The notes beneath the pieces were generated by a model. It was not told the DNA's origin and did not search any database. It saw nothing but the letters and a program-made list of their open reading frames with translations. From positions 1 to 37,176 of the IMG/VR virus record IMGVR_UViG_3300027985_001704: a stretch of 37,176 nt of DNA. One strand, written 5' to 3'. Of this stretch, positions 12,001 through 19,235 are shown in pieces (the stretch's first letter is position 1; every line of letters begins with the position of its first letter). The translations under genes and the position numbers were made by a program. This DNA comes from a virus.

Positions 12001-14049
12001 GGCGGCCAGATCGTGCGGTCGCTTACCCTCGGTCGGAAAGACGAACTCATCCTGGCCGCCATGGCCGCGTGCGGAATGTTTGACAACAAGCTCGGCAGGG
12101 AGCGTCACTTCTGAAACAGCACCATATTTTTCGGCCTTGGATTTATCCGTGGTCCACCATTGCCCATCTGCCTCATTGGCGGAATTCTCACCACGGTAAA
12201 GCGTGACAGGCGTGCTGGCGTCGGGCTGAGACGTCTGCTTGCCGGCACGCAAATCCTGGGCGGCAGTGACAATCTGTTCAGCCTGCGCCTTAGCTGCATC
12301 CACACGCTTCTGAATTTCGGCAGGATCGGTTACGCCTTCGGCCCGGGCCTTGCGGCCTTCGACAAAAGCGGCGATGCTGACCGGGTCGACAGTGCCCTCT
12401 TCGAGCTTCTGGATGCGGCCATCACGCATGAGATTCTTGAGCTGACGGACGCCAAAGGCCTTGCCATTCTCCGACGGCAACGTCTCATTGATAAGCGCCG
12501 CGGCATCGGCATACGACATGCCCTTGGACTCATTCTCGACATAGCCGGAAAGAGCCTCAAGATCACGACGATTCTGCTCAAGCTTTGCCTGAATGCCAGG
12601 GAAGTCAGCGCCACCCTTGGCAAGAATTTCCTCCTGATTCTTGATACGAGCCTGCAGGTCCTTGATGTGCGCGCCGACATCGGGCGTCTTTTCCATTCCA
12701 AGTGCCGTCTTGGCACCACCAATAGCCTGCGTAGCGACCGCAGAACCCATACCGCCGATGGCACCGGCAATACCGGAACCAAGCACTTCGCGCAGATTGT
12801 CGGAAGTCATCAGCTGGAAATCTGGATCGGAAAAATCAAGGTTGATCAGCGAGGAAATCTCCTGCAGGGCTTCCTGCGTGAACTCTTCGGGCATCTGCTT
12901 GGCAGCTTCGCCGAGCATATTCTTGGCGACATTGAGTACGGCACCAAGGGCACCAGGATTGGCCCGGCCAGAACGCACGACCTTCAAGATATCCTCGACC
13001 GCTTCGGATGCACCCTTTCCCCAGAGTTTGTCGAAGGCCCGGGACGAACCGCCGAATCGCTCAAGCATACCCGACGCGAGACCGGTGGCGACAGCGAGGC
13101 CTCCGCTGGCCTGGTCAATAGCGTGCAGACGAGCGGTGTGCTCATCCATGCCCTGAGCCTGAAATTTTTGTGCAAAGTAGTCCACAGCCTGAGAGAAATT
13201 CCCGCCCGTCTCAAGCATGGCCGTGCCGAGTACCTGGCCCATAGCGCCGCCGGCAAGGCGCATCGACTGCGTCTTGGCCAGATTGAGCGCCACGGACTCC
13301 TCAATACCCTTTTTCATCATCTGCTGAGCCTGACGCTTGACGAAACCCTGAACGACGTTTCCAGCGATACCCTTCTCAATGCCAGCCGCAGCTCCTCCGG
13401 CCAAAGCGCCGGCACCACCGCTTAGAAGACCGAAGGCCATCGAGGGGAACAGATCGCCCATAGTCCCCTGAACCCAATCGACGGCGCTTCCCAGATCATT
13501 GACCTGGGAGAAATCGAAAATCTCCCCTTCCTTCTCCGACATGATCGTCTTGGTGGGATAGAGGGATGCCTGACGCATCTGCTCTTTGTAGACGTCACCG
13601 AACCAGGACGCCAAGCCTTCTCCAAGCTTTCCCGGCAGCAACTTGGACGAACCGAGCATGCCAAGGCCAGCCAGAAGGCCACCAGTTTTGTGAATACCGC
13701 CGACAACGCCACGCGCAAAATCGCCCATTTCTGATTCATTCTTGACGCGTGTCATTTGATCTTCACGTTGTTGAAGAAGATTTTTTGAGAATGATGTCGC
13801 ATCAGTGAGAAACTGATCCATACCATTCGATTTTGCCCAATCTTCAGGGCTTGCAAACTTATTACCGTTAGCTATGTCTCTATTATACAAGGATGTGAAT
13901 ATGCTATCAGGAGTATATCCGTTATCGTTAAACTCATCAAAGTTATCAGAGTACTTCTTCATTGCCCTCTGACCAAGATTCATTGACGTAGACGCCTCAA
14001 CAGGCTGACCCTGCAAGTCCTTTTCTTCGTACTGAGTAGACACATCCAT
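67..14049 (-). CDS. Giant polyvalent (LPD38/DarB-like) virion protein, 4660 aa
   Basis: Probably a virion-carried protein ejected with the DNA to protect it in the new cell. Modules seen by eye, with approximate residues: Gly/Ala-rich hydrophobic stretch 203-225; ART-like (YRGE, WWTTD) 610-690; inorganic-pyrophosphatase-like (HHYGYIKG, ADKDHVDAFV) 785-905; zincin-like YHEVGVHHGLE near 1058; seven KAEP-type repeats 1347-1374; NADAR-like (LSNFARIPV, SEDAYQEGKK) 1376-1520; SLOG-like (YAGIGSRRTPE, GDADGAD, GGTGQAIDLA) 1540-1690; ASCH-like 1735-1835; second zincin-like YHEGIGHLGLR near 3533; LPD38-like region 4090-4560 with a membrane segment at 4308-4328. Start ATG follows AAGGAG. It is the last gene of the late operon. 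Phage polyvalent proteins of this class are known to combine such enzymes; the exact combination, and activity of any module, is inference. The NADAR-SLOG part is AT-rich relative to its flanks. Confidence 0.9.
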   Translation of the reverse strand: MDVSTQYEEKDLQGQPVEASTSMNLGQRAMKKYSDNFDEFNDNGYTPDSIFTSLYNRDIANGNKFASPEDWAKSNGMDQFLTDATSFSKNLLQQREDQMTRVKNESEMGDFARGVVGGIHKTGGLLAGLGMLGSSKLLPGKLGEGLASWFGDVYKEQMRQASLYPTKTIMSEKEGEIFDFSQVNDLGSAVDWVQGTMGDLFPSMAFGLLSGGAGALAGGAAAGIEKGIAGNVVQGFVKRQAQQMMKKGIEESVALNLAKTQSMRLAGGAMGQVLGTAMLETGGNFSQAVDYFAQKFQAQGMDEHTARLHAIDQASGGLAVATGLASGMLERFGGSSRAFDKLWGKGASEAVEDILKVVRSGRANPGALGAVLNVAKNMLGEAAKQMPEEFTQEALQEISSLINLDFSDPDFQLMTSDNLREVLGSGIAGAIGGMGSAVATQAIGGAKTALGMEKTPDVGAHIKDLQARIKNQEEILAKGGADFPGIQAKLEQNRRDLEALSGYVENESKGMSYADAAALINETLPSENGKAFGVRQLKNLMRDGRIQKLEEGTVDPVSIAAFVEGRKARAEGVTDPAEIQKRVDAAKAQAEQIVTAAQDLRAGKQTSQPDASTPVTLYRGENSANEADGQWWTTDKSKAEKYGAVSEVTLPAELVVKHSARGHGGQDEFVFPTEGKRPHDLAAGLTTNQATQQTTQATQQSDEERRLMAEAGDEASEAVPAPDDLERYANEVLPDPVDEEIPGIGEHELIQSDLDRQAHQAATSPLNGKAEPTDAQKAAENYPVAPVKVYGHNLSIQNPQGSTRSGKDENGKEWSTTMQHHYGYIKGSVGADKDHVDAFVTSDANNEEAKDRNVYVINQNNPETGEFDEHKVVLGAKDKAQAKEIYLANYEKGWNGLGSIVEMTQEQFDKWVYNKKATKAAAVAPQVLTKRDGNEILPTPKEERPTMQRKGRAPMSTIDDEWSMASRGFEDDAIPIEAYDGTEFGGAEDMDSALEKFRFFRDTLVDHLGEATYEKLRKAGLINYDRLARYTMGLYFAGDRTAVFDPEKFKTKRGVLSVFYHEVGVHHGLESMVAKYGGEKAWNNFRNSFVKALQIKGKMNKDEMIFKEAYDRVVRNYVENDDALKIFTSLQGKTMEEQMADDAFFHEFLGQLANMTDFTKKQLPHWIVWLRDRILEFFSKMGFELTPTFEQVGSLIQGSVAHIVHTDNTGIRSTALLAAHREASRRFGQESMAGAVERPQAETVKEWQRVEVVPEGAIQVKGVSNRETGLNGKVYGLPVTASGKPVPAAAVMRNFAIFLNHAKANPENKYVLDSTLAHLTADEMSKMLADNQPLKNVLIVGEAQVAKAEPKAEPKAEPKAELKAESKAEPKAEPKKYLNISSYETGIGHKLSNFARIPVVFNDKEYARSEDAYQEGKKSLSDLSDNSVKELMTKILVAKLEQHPELLDELQDGKGFDEGWAKLRRASHDLIRNGKTIKTDRWTGQDGLFMLSLKAAYNELWRQSESNKTESSIQSKHDVLDKKINLPSSVAELPNYDNAKRTMTYAGIGSRRTPENIMSAMKDLASELESRGYHLNTGDADGADISFFSGTRKSTVFKAKDANDETLSIAKEVHPAWDKLGDYAKKLQARNTFQIFGKKLDTPVDFVIAWTPDGIETGEDRSINSGGTGQAIDLASRKGIPVINMAKDDWRVRLDSILDGNSVENRQVSNWPAIRNDGPLVPMNYEHNPERGRTMRRDVLDAGVTNTFDAIWEGMRTATTRTAKQIEKLELSKGKPFYMAEGGRLITAHVESITPIAQVSPEEWSKLEGWDAAMYPQYLGDKKDFMGSDESYYQVKFKVLERLSDGELQHVSKTWPVQEKKAPREEDPRFAAEEGVDSTAQPAEAKPSTYLEDMQRIHDFDVARVAGELFTKPDYRFGERRDSDQIIPFTDMNAAADEQKVAERKLIDAMLKANLLAYLGKPVRQEFLRAGKEGRLGSQYQQQIAIDAFKALPRHRQMRVLAATAPKEFAKVLSQDLKKIKDAAKGYSDSIKRGDARFIFSRELNEFLRGVMSYAMNVGPAEDRSADAVRELNRLRAKMSAELDNAKADERSAIRAKYKKERLGLRTKRTGEFMKKMKDGIRIATSLISQIVDDESTFYMNMESFYGEDFNNFVRDLKQTRTMLYDLEKNLRTNRKRMDKDQMSYGDMDSVAILNTPGKVATPITERVPPSNLGNYEAYVDAIVSEVRRAMEFVPGMKRMADQAKGLYAKLIGKLVAERVYSGRAGQARAEKYDSIASRSAKIDLSANIAGFISLEDAEQLQTILAMDVNDRAAMHEADKARLEEAFKFAESIRSDAVTTTAILGPGRENAKLISGHDSVASFTRNVIGLHNRIVDMLRSFGVLTNHAAVAELMFPKNTSTNALWSDQGDFASMDTTSTSANNEMFRIVSDAVSSLNAKYGSNQVSVIDGAVFPSVTEGEIQELVDLSRKAKSLVSKDSAIQELHEEEILLGLIGLGLRNAEKGMNGLVYKGLQKDRLELMFKAGFAEKTAGNKFVPVMGEFKKDAARIAPWSLFRDMEYGLNGREGTFFSAPGSTYAAVQDLLPAKGQYQDLRRVGPGAMLYDRNSDRLLLVGGRTSGYVDNKQVFGYSLMEPVMKDNGSIGFSWIQSDTGSVKIHSLEELSNLQLHVVPRVWDIMAGFSEKDGFRMMDSYEIMSGLQARENRKAVAGIAYRAKSAIVDRAVYAKIITDVSGQQRLVTFDGNEQERILHIGESNADMASESLIREVISNIIGNKDFNNAVNVVKEFRGDKNSEALVNNAHGVILSLIEEQLDNYVCFNIITEEQSQSVMNNVEDAIDSYIDSKVEEQDVEEFASETLKNFAEADEVEDSTAADDRDAPATQGKVGIMELDDEDQRLLDLMEPDGTPAEILEARRTADAMISSVMDYSFRAEELQSGHTGLFASLPKTARLAVDRILKKLGRAGSDLTIAKAFSTGVLSTNIRSLMESGYSDVALYMLAAASMDTNLHNRSVGAPSNLAARLAYARHAVQIEIPTFDKGATTYNQLNASDKAMARKVMSLAGLLRAYLDEYSRLAPKKKDGNNPWSGSKDAASALREALKWGGYGRIVSLEDKALNAFLTGRDTSINSNIDVGALAYDLASGGFPADIALAMMGDSIEERRKVWSNEEFKAKTKESSGFPDQETLYPAEFSEALDAHLVQAIIDTFGHGDAQHVSIANRLSEKPTLDNAKTLLAESYADPEDVLMSIARSKLSVDGESFGARDTSEIVAFTGTDGIGYSLITEDQAAANREEYPPLREMKISQADYALLLLVEDIAPGSYELGKYTGSKDGRSATIMLAGREVPVEFGERAVLTDFGEALLKAVQRHHEEIFKNPAMSEVLRSKIERAIIKYSDVGRMYGQGIAQALLGKLRSRGAKSTHALKADNVPHYDFLKERADAILGELTVFGGQVPRVQYHGIRETGMTFAHNPATKNLLQPELLRGIQSASPTEYANAKLRLEGALALVDRYGTIHIFLGQHATKEGSFDWDEFNRTIYHEGIGHLGLRKLLGVQYEDFMVGVFNSQLKNDRNAVATRQQRIEHAEEYMAGLAEQVRMDSAAGRPTNKHMGTLIDRIAAMVVTAFRKLMTKLGFRAEEAATSFEVRDVLARAFAGSRVAGRTGFSALFSPEFIPGENLRRYDEFGEYRANTADTLMTKLTDYLRRWDSLERSVLNYEGTIAPEENFMFGLRTQKSRVGGLSEYAAQYTKEFEQIFRGQPFDVEDAANLAHALHALERNDVGLTAYLDRLEGRMRARFDDQVASGMFADEAALAAGRRSLEARIRRMRSKRSEAIRSQNSPAISGMGNDVAQGWIDAYIDAGYIRENADGTYSGRLMDAVNKMVETNKFALELGVQSGIVSQAAFDTLQQTYRYFVPIPGRPDSILGVGQQFDFQGGNRFKYGDANPTLMGLPYDEQRTTVGATFAGLRARIAEIGANHTNKTINNFIKTHANPTLFQRFISREEMDQLIEDMPDTPATTAEAQLNAKGIFLMPTQVSVMKRGQAKEFERDNGYIPVYEGGQLRYFRIMDEGLRRGFEFLNNPPQAGRLMKALGVVNRWLIKMNTSMNVEFFIPNTFRDLGAAFNTLSIRQNVAGMDGKVFAKQVLKTVPSSMKVLYAHNFGKDTSGFSEVQRRLLGHIPAFEQFGGKIQWAYLESAEETMNSISESVRVLQGKGSTMENVRAFSSKVEALFKNTSDIFENSTRLAVFSAAVEAGASNEEAALMAREITVDFDRKGEFGQAINTLYMFANAGIQGTLTILRTMKNNPGRAAKHLGVIVGASLSLALLNAFAGGSGDDDEPAYFGISEETRNNNIVFMLPGTERAIRIPIPYGYAFFWAIGQNLANMFMGRGDAGNASAGILGSFLNNFNPLESAASLQNSHGWVRMLAPTIFDPAVDIAFERTPFGTPLMPTKVYEDQPDSSRYWRSVSGPSKAVASWLNTIGDGSAGVPGWFSVSPETLDLLFEQATGGVGRMVTRTTAAALSPATGRDVSFNDMPIMRRFYASPGIWEDRTRFKENYDEIHGVNRTLKNLQDNVKLARITGLRGEAERDLAAFRKENAEILSMRRAVNNVYSRIKNIDEQKKALYKSGLSDAETAPKLRVLDDRQREIFSTFNRMYYDRIDK
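8979..9927 (-). other. AT-rich NADAR-SLOG module inside the polyvalent gene
   Basis: Residues about 1375-1690 of the giant protein. The DNA here is plainly richer in A and T, with codons ending in A/T (Lys AAA, Asn AAT, Leu TTA), than the GC-balanced flanks. The encoded sequence has a NADAR-like start (SNFARIPVVFNDKEYARSED) and a SLOG-like Rossmann part (YAGIGSRRTPE, then GDADGAD and GGTGQAIDLA). The KAEP repeat marks the N-terminal edge. Composition change plus repeat edge suggest a module acquired separately from the rest of the gene; the domain names rest on motifs only. Confidence 0.6.
9928..10011 (-). repeat. 7 x 12-bp tandem repeat coding KAEP
   Basis: Seven head-to-tail 12-bp units read on the plus strand as GGGCTCTGCCTT, with one-base variants in units at 9952 and 9964. 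They code a Lys-Ala-Glu-Pro type repeat (residues 1347-1374), a charged, Pro-spaced linker. It sits between a preceding domain and the NADAR-like domain, so it probably acts as a flexible tether. Copy number may vary between related phages. Confidence 0.95.
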
Positions 14050-14058
14050 CTCCTTGTT

Positions 14059-15288
14059 TTAAATTCCGCTAGTTAAATCCGGCTGCGCGCCAATTCGATT
14101 TGTAAAAGCCTTTACCTCTGTAAGATACTGCTCCCTTGTCATTGATCCATTTTCAAGAGCACTCTTGAGATACTGCAGATATGCGTCGCTTGTAAACTTG
14201 TTTTGAGATTTTAAAGTTTCATCAGTCTTCTGTGTCTTTGGATCAAAACGTCCAGCCGCTATGTTGGCATCATTTCGCTCTGTTTCTGCAGCTTCCATCA
14301 TTTGCCTTGTCGCAAATGTTCCGCTGTTTTCCATAGCTTGCTGGTCAAGAGCGCCCTGGTTCGCCATACCCTGCTTTGCCAAGTCACCCTGATTGCCGAT
14401 AAGCGCAGTCATAATCTTATTGGCAAGTTCTGTGCGACCAAAAATCTGAGCATCTATCTGCCTGATTTCGTCTCGCATACCCTTTGTAGCAAGAGCCCTG
14501 TCAATAGATTCGCCAAGATTCATATTGGGTCGAACAGGGTTTGAACGATTAAAGGAATCTACCTGCGATAACAAAAGATCACGACGCGACCTCATATCGT
14601 TCATTTCTCGACCATATGTTCCAGGACCGGGCTCGCCTGGGCCAGTGAAAAACTGTGGATTCTGATTTCCGAATACATAATCCTGACCAGCATTGTTAAG
14701 ACGAGCCTGTGCAATCTTGGCATCCTGATCAAACATCTGGGTAAAATCAATTGTTCCACCCATTTTGCTCGTGTCAATCTTACCAATAAAGACACCAGGT
14801 TTCTTATCAATACCGAGAGCATTTTGTGACTGCGCGGTATCAAGCATTTTTCCGTCTTTGAACATTCCGACCTGGCCAGTAAACTCGTTGTTCCCAAGAG
14901 TCAGCTTGGAAGGATCGAAGCGGTTCACGTTATTTGCCGCAGCAGTAGCAACTCCGGCCATAAGCCCAGGAACGTCGCTTGATCTTCCCTCACTTTTTGG
15001 AATACCGGATGACGGCCTGAATGTATTACTCGATACTGTCCTTTGAAGTTGGGCCTGTTCTCCACTCAGACCATAATCAGGCCTTTGTTTTAAACTACGC
15101 TCTTCCATTGCATTTTTTGTCTTTGCAAAGATGTCACGCTGGAGAACACCACCTTCATTTGGATATGAGGCAGAGATTCCGGACACACCACTTTCGTCAC
15201 CATTAAGTTTAGACAGGCTATCTGCACGAGATGCCTCCTTAGCCTGCCTCGCCTTGTTGACGTACTCCTTATAAGGATCTACTACCAT
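14059..15288 (-). CDS. Putative internal virion protein, Gln/Asn/Ala-rich, 409 aa
   Basis: No enzymatic motif seen. The C-terminal third (about 285-345) is a helical, Gln/Asn/Ala-rich stretch with a recurring pattern (GNQGDLAKQGMANQGALDQQ and onward) that looks like an irregular coiled coil. The N-terminal half is polar and probably disordered. It starts 4 bases after the upstream coiled-coil gene with a good ribosome site (GAGGGG) and ends 9 bases before the giant gene. Proteins with this helical Ala/Gln pattern often sit just before polyvalent internal proteins in short-tailed phages. By position I infer an internal or ejected virion protein; a tail protein is the alternative. Confidence 0.6.
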   Translation of the reverse strand: MVVDPYKEYVNKARQAKEASRADSLSKLNGDESGVSGISASYPNEGGVLQRDIFAKTKNAMEERSLKQRPDYGLSGEQAQLQRTVSSNTFRPSSGIPKSEGRSSDVPGLMAGVATAAANNVNRFDPSKLTLGNNEFTGQVGMFKDGKMLDTAQSQNALGIDKKPGVFIGKIDTSKMGGTIDFTQMFDQDAKIAQARLNNAGQDYVFGNQNPQFFTGPGEPGPGTYGREMNDMRSRRDLLLSQVDSFNRSNPVRPNMNLGESIDRALATKGMRDEIRQIDAQIFGRTELANKIMTALIGNQGDLAKQGMANQGALDQQAMENSGTFATRQMMEAAETERNDANIAAGRFDPKTQKTDETLKSQNKFTSDAYLQYLKSALENGSMTREQYLTEVKAFTNRIGAQPDLTSGI

Positions 15289-15292
15289 AGCA

Positions 15293-16531
15293 TTACCCCT
15301 CTATACTTACAGACTGACTTTCGCTGTGCTGTTCGGAAACGGATTCACCATAAGAATAACCGAAACTCACACTCTGTCCCGTAGAATGATTAGAGGACAT
15401 TGAAGCCTGCACATGAACACCGCCAAAAGCAGAAGAAGTCATCTGAGAGTACATACCGGCCTTTGATGCAAGGATATTTTCTGCAAGAGAGTTCTGAGAG
15501 ATTTGTGCCTGCACTTTGAGCTTTGCTTCCTCGATCTCTGCTTGAGATTCGGCCTTGAAAACCTCTACACGCATCTTTATCGTTTCGGCAAGAGTTTCAT
15601 ATTTTGCCTTCAACCCCTCGACAAGGGCCGTATATGCCTTTACTCTTGATTCAAAAACACCGGCCTCCGTCTGGTATGCCGTAGCCTTAGCCTTGTAAGC
15701 CTCAACTTGTCCATTAAATGCAGCAACCTTTGCCTCTATAACCTTAATTGCCGCATCGACCTGCTTAACCCATGCATCAATGGCTGCAGAATACCACTGA
15801 ATTTTTGCCTCATTTCTTTTGACAATATAGTCCTTTGCGGCGGTAATATATGCCTGAGCGACATCGACAGCCTTGTGGAAATTGGCCTGCGTGAGTTCCA
15901 TATTTTTCCCGGCTAGGGAGGCGGAAAGTTCGGCAGAGGATTTTCCATATTCGCGCTCAATCTGCATGATCTTTGCATCGGCAACGCCGGCAGGGATCTC
16001 AAAATTCCTGGACGCAACCTTACTCTCTTCAAGCAAAATTGCTTCATTGCGCTTCTCATCAAGCTGCAATTCGGCCGCATTGTAGATATCGTTCAGGATA
16101 GCCACTGGAATGGCCGGCTCCCCACTAGTCAACCAGAATGCAACCTTGTCTATAAACTCTGATTCAAGGTTAATTGTCCCTTCTTCCCACTCAGCCAAAG
16201 CTGAATCAGGCTTTCCGTCAGGCTCGACGTAGCTTACCTCAAAGTCAGCGAGTTCCGCAGAAAATTCCTTGGTAAATGTATCGGTAAACGACGGAATGTC
16301 ACCACCGAGTTCAGGGACTTCCACACCGGAAGCGGAAATATCATCGACAACAATCGGTGATAATATACCCTCCATCTGATCAACGGATTCATTGAATTTA
16401 TCAATAAAGTCTTCTGCAAGATCAGTGAGATATAAAAATCTTGCGTCGACAAGATCACGAGCCTGAACACCAGGTTCAGACTGCGACGTCATCATCGGAT
16501 ATGATCTTGGAAAATTAAAATCGATTGCCAT
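15293..16531 (-). CDS. Coiled-coil structural protein (tail or internal), 412 aa
   Basis: Residues about 150-350 form one long predicted coiled coil rich in Ala, Glu, Lys and Val (for example VEAYKAKATAYQTEAGVFES, then VKAYTALVEGLKAKYETLAE). The N-terminal ~140 residues are acidic and mixed. The tail end is Ser/His/Gln-rich (SFGYSYGESVSEQHSESQSV), with no Cys. Its ATG directly abuts the upstream stop codon (TAAATG) behind a GGAGG-like site. This length and helix pattern are common among short-tailed phage proteins located between the tail proteins and the internal virion proteins. Role in the tail shaft or as an ejected protein is inference; no enzymatic motif was seen. Confidence 0.65.
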   Translation of the reverse strand: MAIDFNFPRSYPMMTSQSEPGVQARDLVDARFLYLTDLAEDFIDKFNESVDQMEGILSPIVVDDISASGVEVPELGGDIPSFTDTFTKEFSAELADFEVSYVEPDGKPDSALAEWEEGTINLESEFIDKVAFWLTSGEPAIPVAILNDIYNAAELQLDEKRNEAILLEESKVASRNFEIPAGVADAKIMQIEREYGKSSAELSASLAGKNMELTQANFHKAVDVAQAYITAAKDYIVKRNEAKIQWYSAAIDAWVKQVDAAIKVIEAKVAAFNGQVEAYKAKATAYQTEAGVFESRVKAYTALVEGLKAKYETLAETIKMRVEVFKAESQAEIEEAKLKVQAQISQNSLAENILASKAGMYSQMTSSAFGGVHVQASMSSNHSTGQSVSFGYSYGESVSEQHSESQSVSIEG

Positions 16532-18742
16532 TTACGCCTCCACGATTCTTTCTGTGGTTATGCACAATAAGTCTTCTGGTATTCTTGGCCTTGACTCATA
16601 AAGACGCTCCATAACTCCTAATTTATGGTGCCATAAATGCTTATGTCGTCTTTTATAATTATTAAGTATATCAGATCTGAATGAATAACTATCATTATAG
16701 GCTACAGCAATTGTCTTTGACCTTATTCTTGCAATAGTGTCATCCGCGCCAAAATGTATTGCCCAGGGCGGCTTGACATAGACATCCCCAGTATATCGCC
16801 TGCCCCGTCTTATGGTTGTAACTTCCTGCGTCATTACCTTGTCGCATTTTTCAAAATGAGCCGGCCCGTCAGCGAAATCTACAACAAGCGCATGGTCAAC
16901 GAAGAATGCTGATGCTGGACTTTGGTAGCACGAACTTATAATACATATAGACGAATCTTCAGATAACTCATGAAAATTGTATCCAGACGGAGCAGCTTCA
17001 ATCAAATTTCCAGTCATTCCATATATTCTATATATACCATCAGTTCCCCTATCTACATATCCAGATCCGTCAAAAAATACGCCAACACATTCATTGCATG
17101 TAAATGCGACGCCATCAACAAACATCATTCCTTTTAGTGCAATTATTTCACCATTATCTGATAGAAAAACTGGTTCTTCATCAGTAAAATCTGCTATTTT
17201 TGAATAAGTAGATCCTGACAACTTATACACACCATCTTGCGACGAAGTACCCTTCACGACAATGACATCAAAATTTTTAGAATGCCAAAATATCGTAGAT
17301 GATGTGTAGTCATTTATCGTCAAGCCAGCTACTATATCAGGTGTATTTGTCACAATATAGAATATGAGTTTACCAGTAAATGAACCAATAGATATACATG
17401 CAGACGCATTTATTGAAAAATTTTGTTCTATATATAAAAATTTACGCCCATCATATGACCATTTTTTTATATTATCAATTAATATCTTTGCATTTGTAGT
17501 CCCATACAATATAGATGAACCCGACACTACAAACAAATTAGCAGCAAGTTGATATAGTGGCATACCAGTTGGAGACATTAAATCAGAAGCAAAAAGACAT
17601 GATTTAAAATCTCCCTCTACACCAGAGTCCGGAGTTATCTCTGTGTATATAAATACTACATTCCTTGGAGCGCAATATGGTCTCATTGCCATGCATGCAG
17701 GATATCTCGAAGGTGGCGTAGTTCCAGAATCAACAAATGAAATAAGAGAATCTACATATGGTGAAAATTCATGATTCATTATGCCAACATCTGACGTTGA
17801 TATAACCCCATTTATTACGCGAGATATTCTAATGCTTATTTCATATAAAATAGTATAATCTATATATAACGCAGTTGTTGTCTCTGATGCCAAAGATTGT
17901 CCGCCAATAAATTCTGCAAATATATTCATTCCCTTTGAATACCAGTCTTTGACAATATATGGTATGGCACCAAGTTCGCCAAAAAATGAATCAATATAGA
18001 AATATGACCTGTTATAATATGCTATCGGATACCTTCCCGCATTTGATACATATGCAGTTTTTTCATATTGAACAATAGATTCAACGATAGCTTCATCTAC
18101 AAAGTCTCCGCCAGAAAAAAAAGATATAACATTTCCCTTGTCTGCTGCCCTATACGGATTATATCCAGTAGTAGTCCATATTGCAGAGTGAACTATGTCA
18201 AAATTTTCAAGCGCTAAAATACTATATGTAGTCGTAAAATTATATCTTGATAGCAATGCAAGTAAGGTTTTAGATATTCCATCAAATATATAGTTGTTGC
18301 TATATATAGGGGGCCTTGCCGGCTCTCCATCATCAGATTCGTCATAATACAAGGAATCATCTGAAGAAATACTTCCTATTTCTGTTGCAGTTACTGCTGC
18401 TCTGAATCTTGTTATAAATGCTGTTGTTGTGGAAAAAAATGCACCAAATGCACCACCATTTACCTCTCCAATACTATATATAAAATTCCATTCATAAAGG
18501 TATTTTTTATCCTTTACTATTTTCTTTTGTTGACTTGAAACAGGAGCATCTACGATGATGTCAAGCTGACCAAAGTAATACCTAAAGAAAAAACTTACAT
18601 TATGCCCTGGTATACTATCGCTATACGTTCCCTGTTTTTTATTTGAACGCACCAATCTATCTTCAAAAGCTTTCGCCTTAGAAGATATTATTGGGAGAAA
18701 TCTTCTCGACAATTCTTCATCGCCAGAAAAGAAAAATCTCAC
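16532..18742 (-). CDS. Unknown large tail-region protein, 736 aa
   Basis: I do not recognise this family. The protein is rich in Tyr, Ser, Phe, Ile and Asp with few Lys/Arg. Alternating short beta-like segments run through it (for example SSICIISSCYQ and LIFYIVTNTPD), and the middle (about 370-600) reads like a beta-propeller: short hydrophobic strands separated by Asp/Gly/Asn turns. Start is GTG, overlapping the upstream stop (GTGA), with GGAGG 7 bases before it, which supports the start. The DNA is among the most AT-rich in the window. Its position between a small tail protein and the coiled-coil protein suggests a tail hub or receptor-binding role; this is inference. Confidence 0.6.
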   Translation of the reverse strand: MRFFFSGDEELSRRFLPIISSKAKAFEDRLVRSNKKQGTYSDSIPGHNVSFFFRYYFGQLDIIVDAPVSSQQKKIVKDKKYLYEWNFIYSIGEVNGGAFGAFFSTTTAFITRFRAAVTATEIGSISSDDSLYYDESDDGEPARPPIYSNNYIFDGISKTLLALLSRYNFTTTYSILALENFDIVHSAIWTTTGYNPYRAADKGNVISFFSGGDFVDEAIVESIVQYEKTAYVSNAGRYPIAYYNRSYFYIDSFFGELGAIPYIVKDWYSKGMNIFAEFIGGQSLASETTTALYIDYTILYEISIRISRVINGVISTSDVGIMNHEFSPYVDSLISFVDSGTTPPSRYPACMAMRPYCAPRNVVFIYTEITPDSGVEGDFKSCLFASDLMSPTGMPLYQLAANLFVVSGSSILYGTTNAKILIDNIKKWSYDGRKFLYIEQNFSINASACISIGSFTGKLIFYIVTNTPDIVAGLTINDYTSSTIFWHSKNFDVIVVKGTSSQDGVYKLSGSTYSKIADFTDEEPVFLSDNGEIIALKGMMFVDGVAFTCNECVGVFFDGSGYVDRGTDGIYRIYGMTGNLIEAAPSGYNFHELSEDSSICIISSCYQSPASAFFVDHALVVDFADGPAHFEKCDKVMTQEVTTIRRGRRYTGDVYVKPPWAIHFGADDTIARIRSKTIAVAYNDSYSFRSDILNNYKRRHKHLWHHKLGVMERLYESRPRIPEDLLCITTERIVEA

Positions 18743-19227
18743 TTGCGCGCCTCCGCTCCAGGTATAAAAACCATACTTGCAGCGTCGATGGAGAAATAAG
18801 ACCCATCAACATTCTTAAAAGTAAATTGCATATATCGACTGCGTTGATCAGTATCGAGCCCAACCTTCATCCCATCTGCTCCATCCAGTTCTTCAGCGAG
18901 ATATGTCTTTGTCACGCCATTCTCATCAAGAAGGTCAACCGCAATGTCGCCGGTTATGCTGCCTTCCAACAAAAGAGAGCGTGGACTTTTTTCGCCCTGG
19001 TAGCCGAAATCATGCACCGGAAGAGAAAAATACGCATTGATCGGGATGGGAGTGCTGACACCATCTATGTCTTCATATCCATCATTATCACCGCCGTATT
19101 CATACAATCCATCTTCGGTTGTGAATAATAGTTTTTCATCAAAAACAGAAAAATCATTTGCTATATGATTTGTGAATTGGCTTGGAGCTGCGTTTACAGT
19201 ATTTATAATCAATGTAATGTTTGGCAT
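18739..19227 (-). CDS. Small beta-rich tail protein, 162 aa
   Basis: No catalytic motif. The second half (about 65-160: SLPVHDFG, then SRYMQFTFKNVDGSYFSIDA) is a beta-sandwich-like module similar in feel to small tail-associated domains of short-tailed phages, where a ligand- or neighbour-binding role is usual. An acidic loop (EYGGDNDGYEDIDG) lies near residue 45. The 3' end overlaps the next gene by 4 bases (GTGA), so the two are probably translationally coupled and may form one complex. The ribosome site is weak (AGG only). Confidence 0.6.
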   Translation of the reverse strand: MPNITLIINTVNAAPSQFTNHIANDFSVFDEKLLFTTEDGLYEYGGDNDGYEDIDGVSTPIPINAYFSLPVHDFGYQGEKSPRSLLLEGSITGDIAVDLLDENGVTKTYLAEELDGADGMKVGLDTDQRSRYMQFTFKNVDGSYFSIDAASMVFIPGAEARK

Positions 19228-19235
19228 ATATTAAC

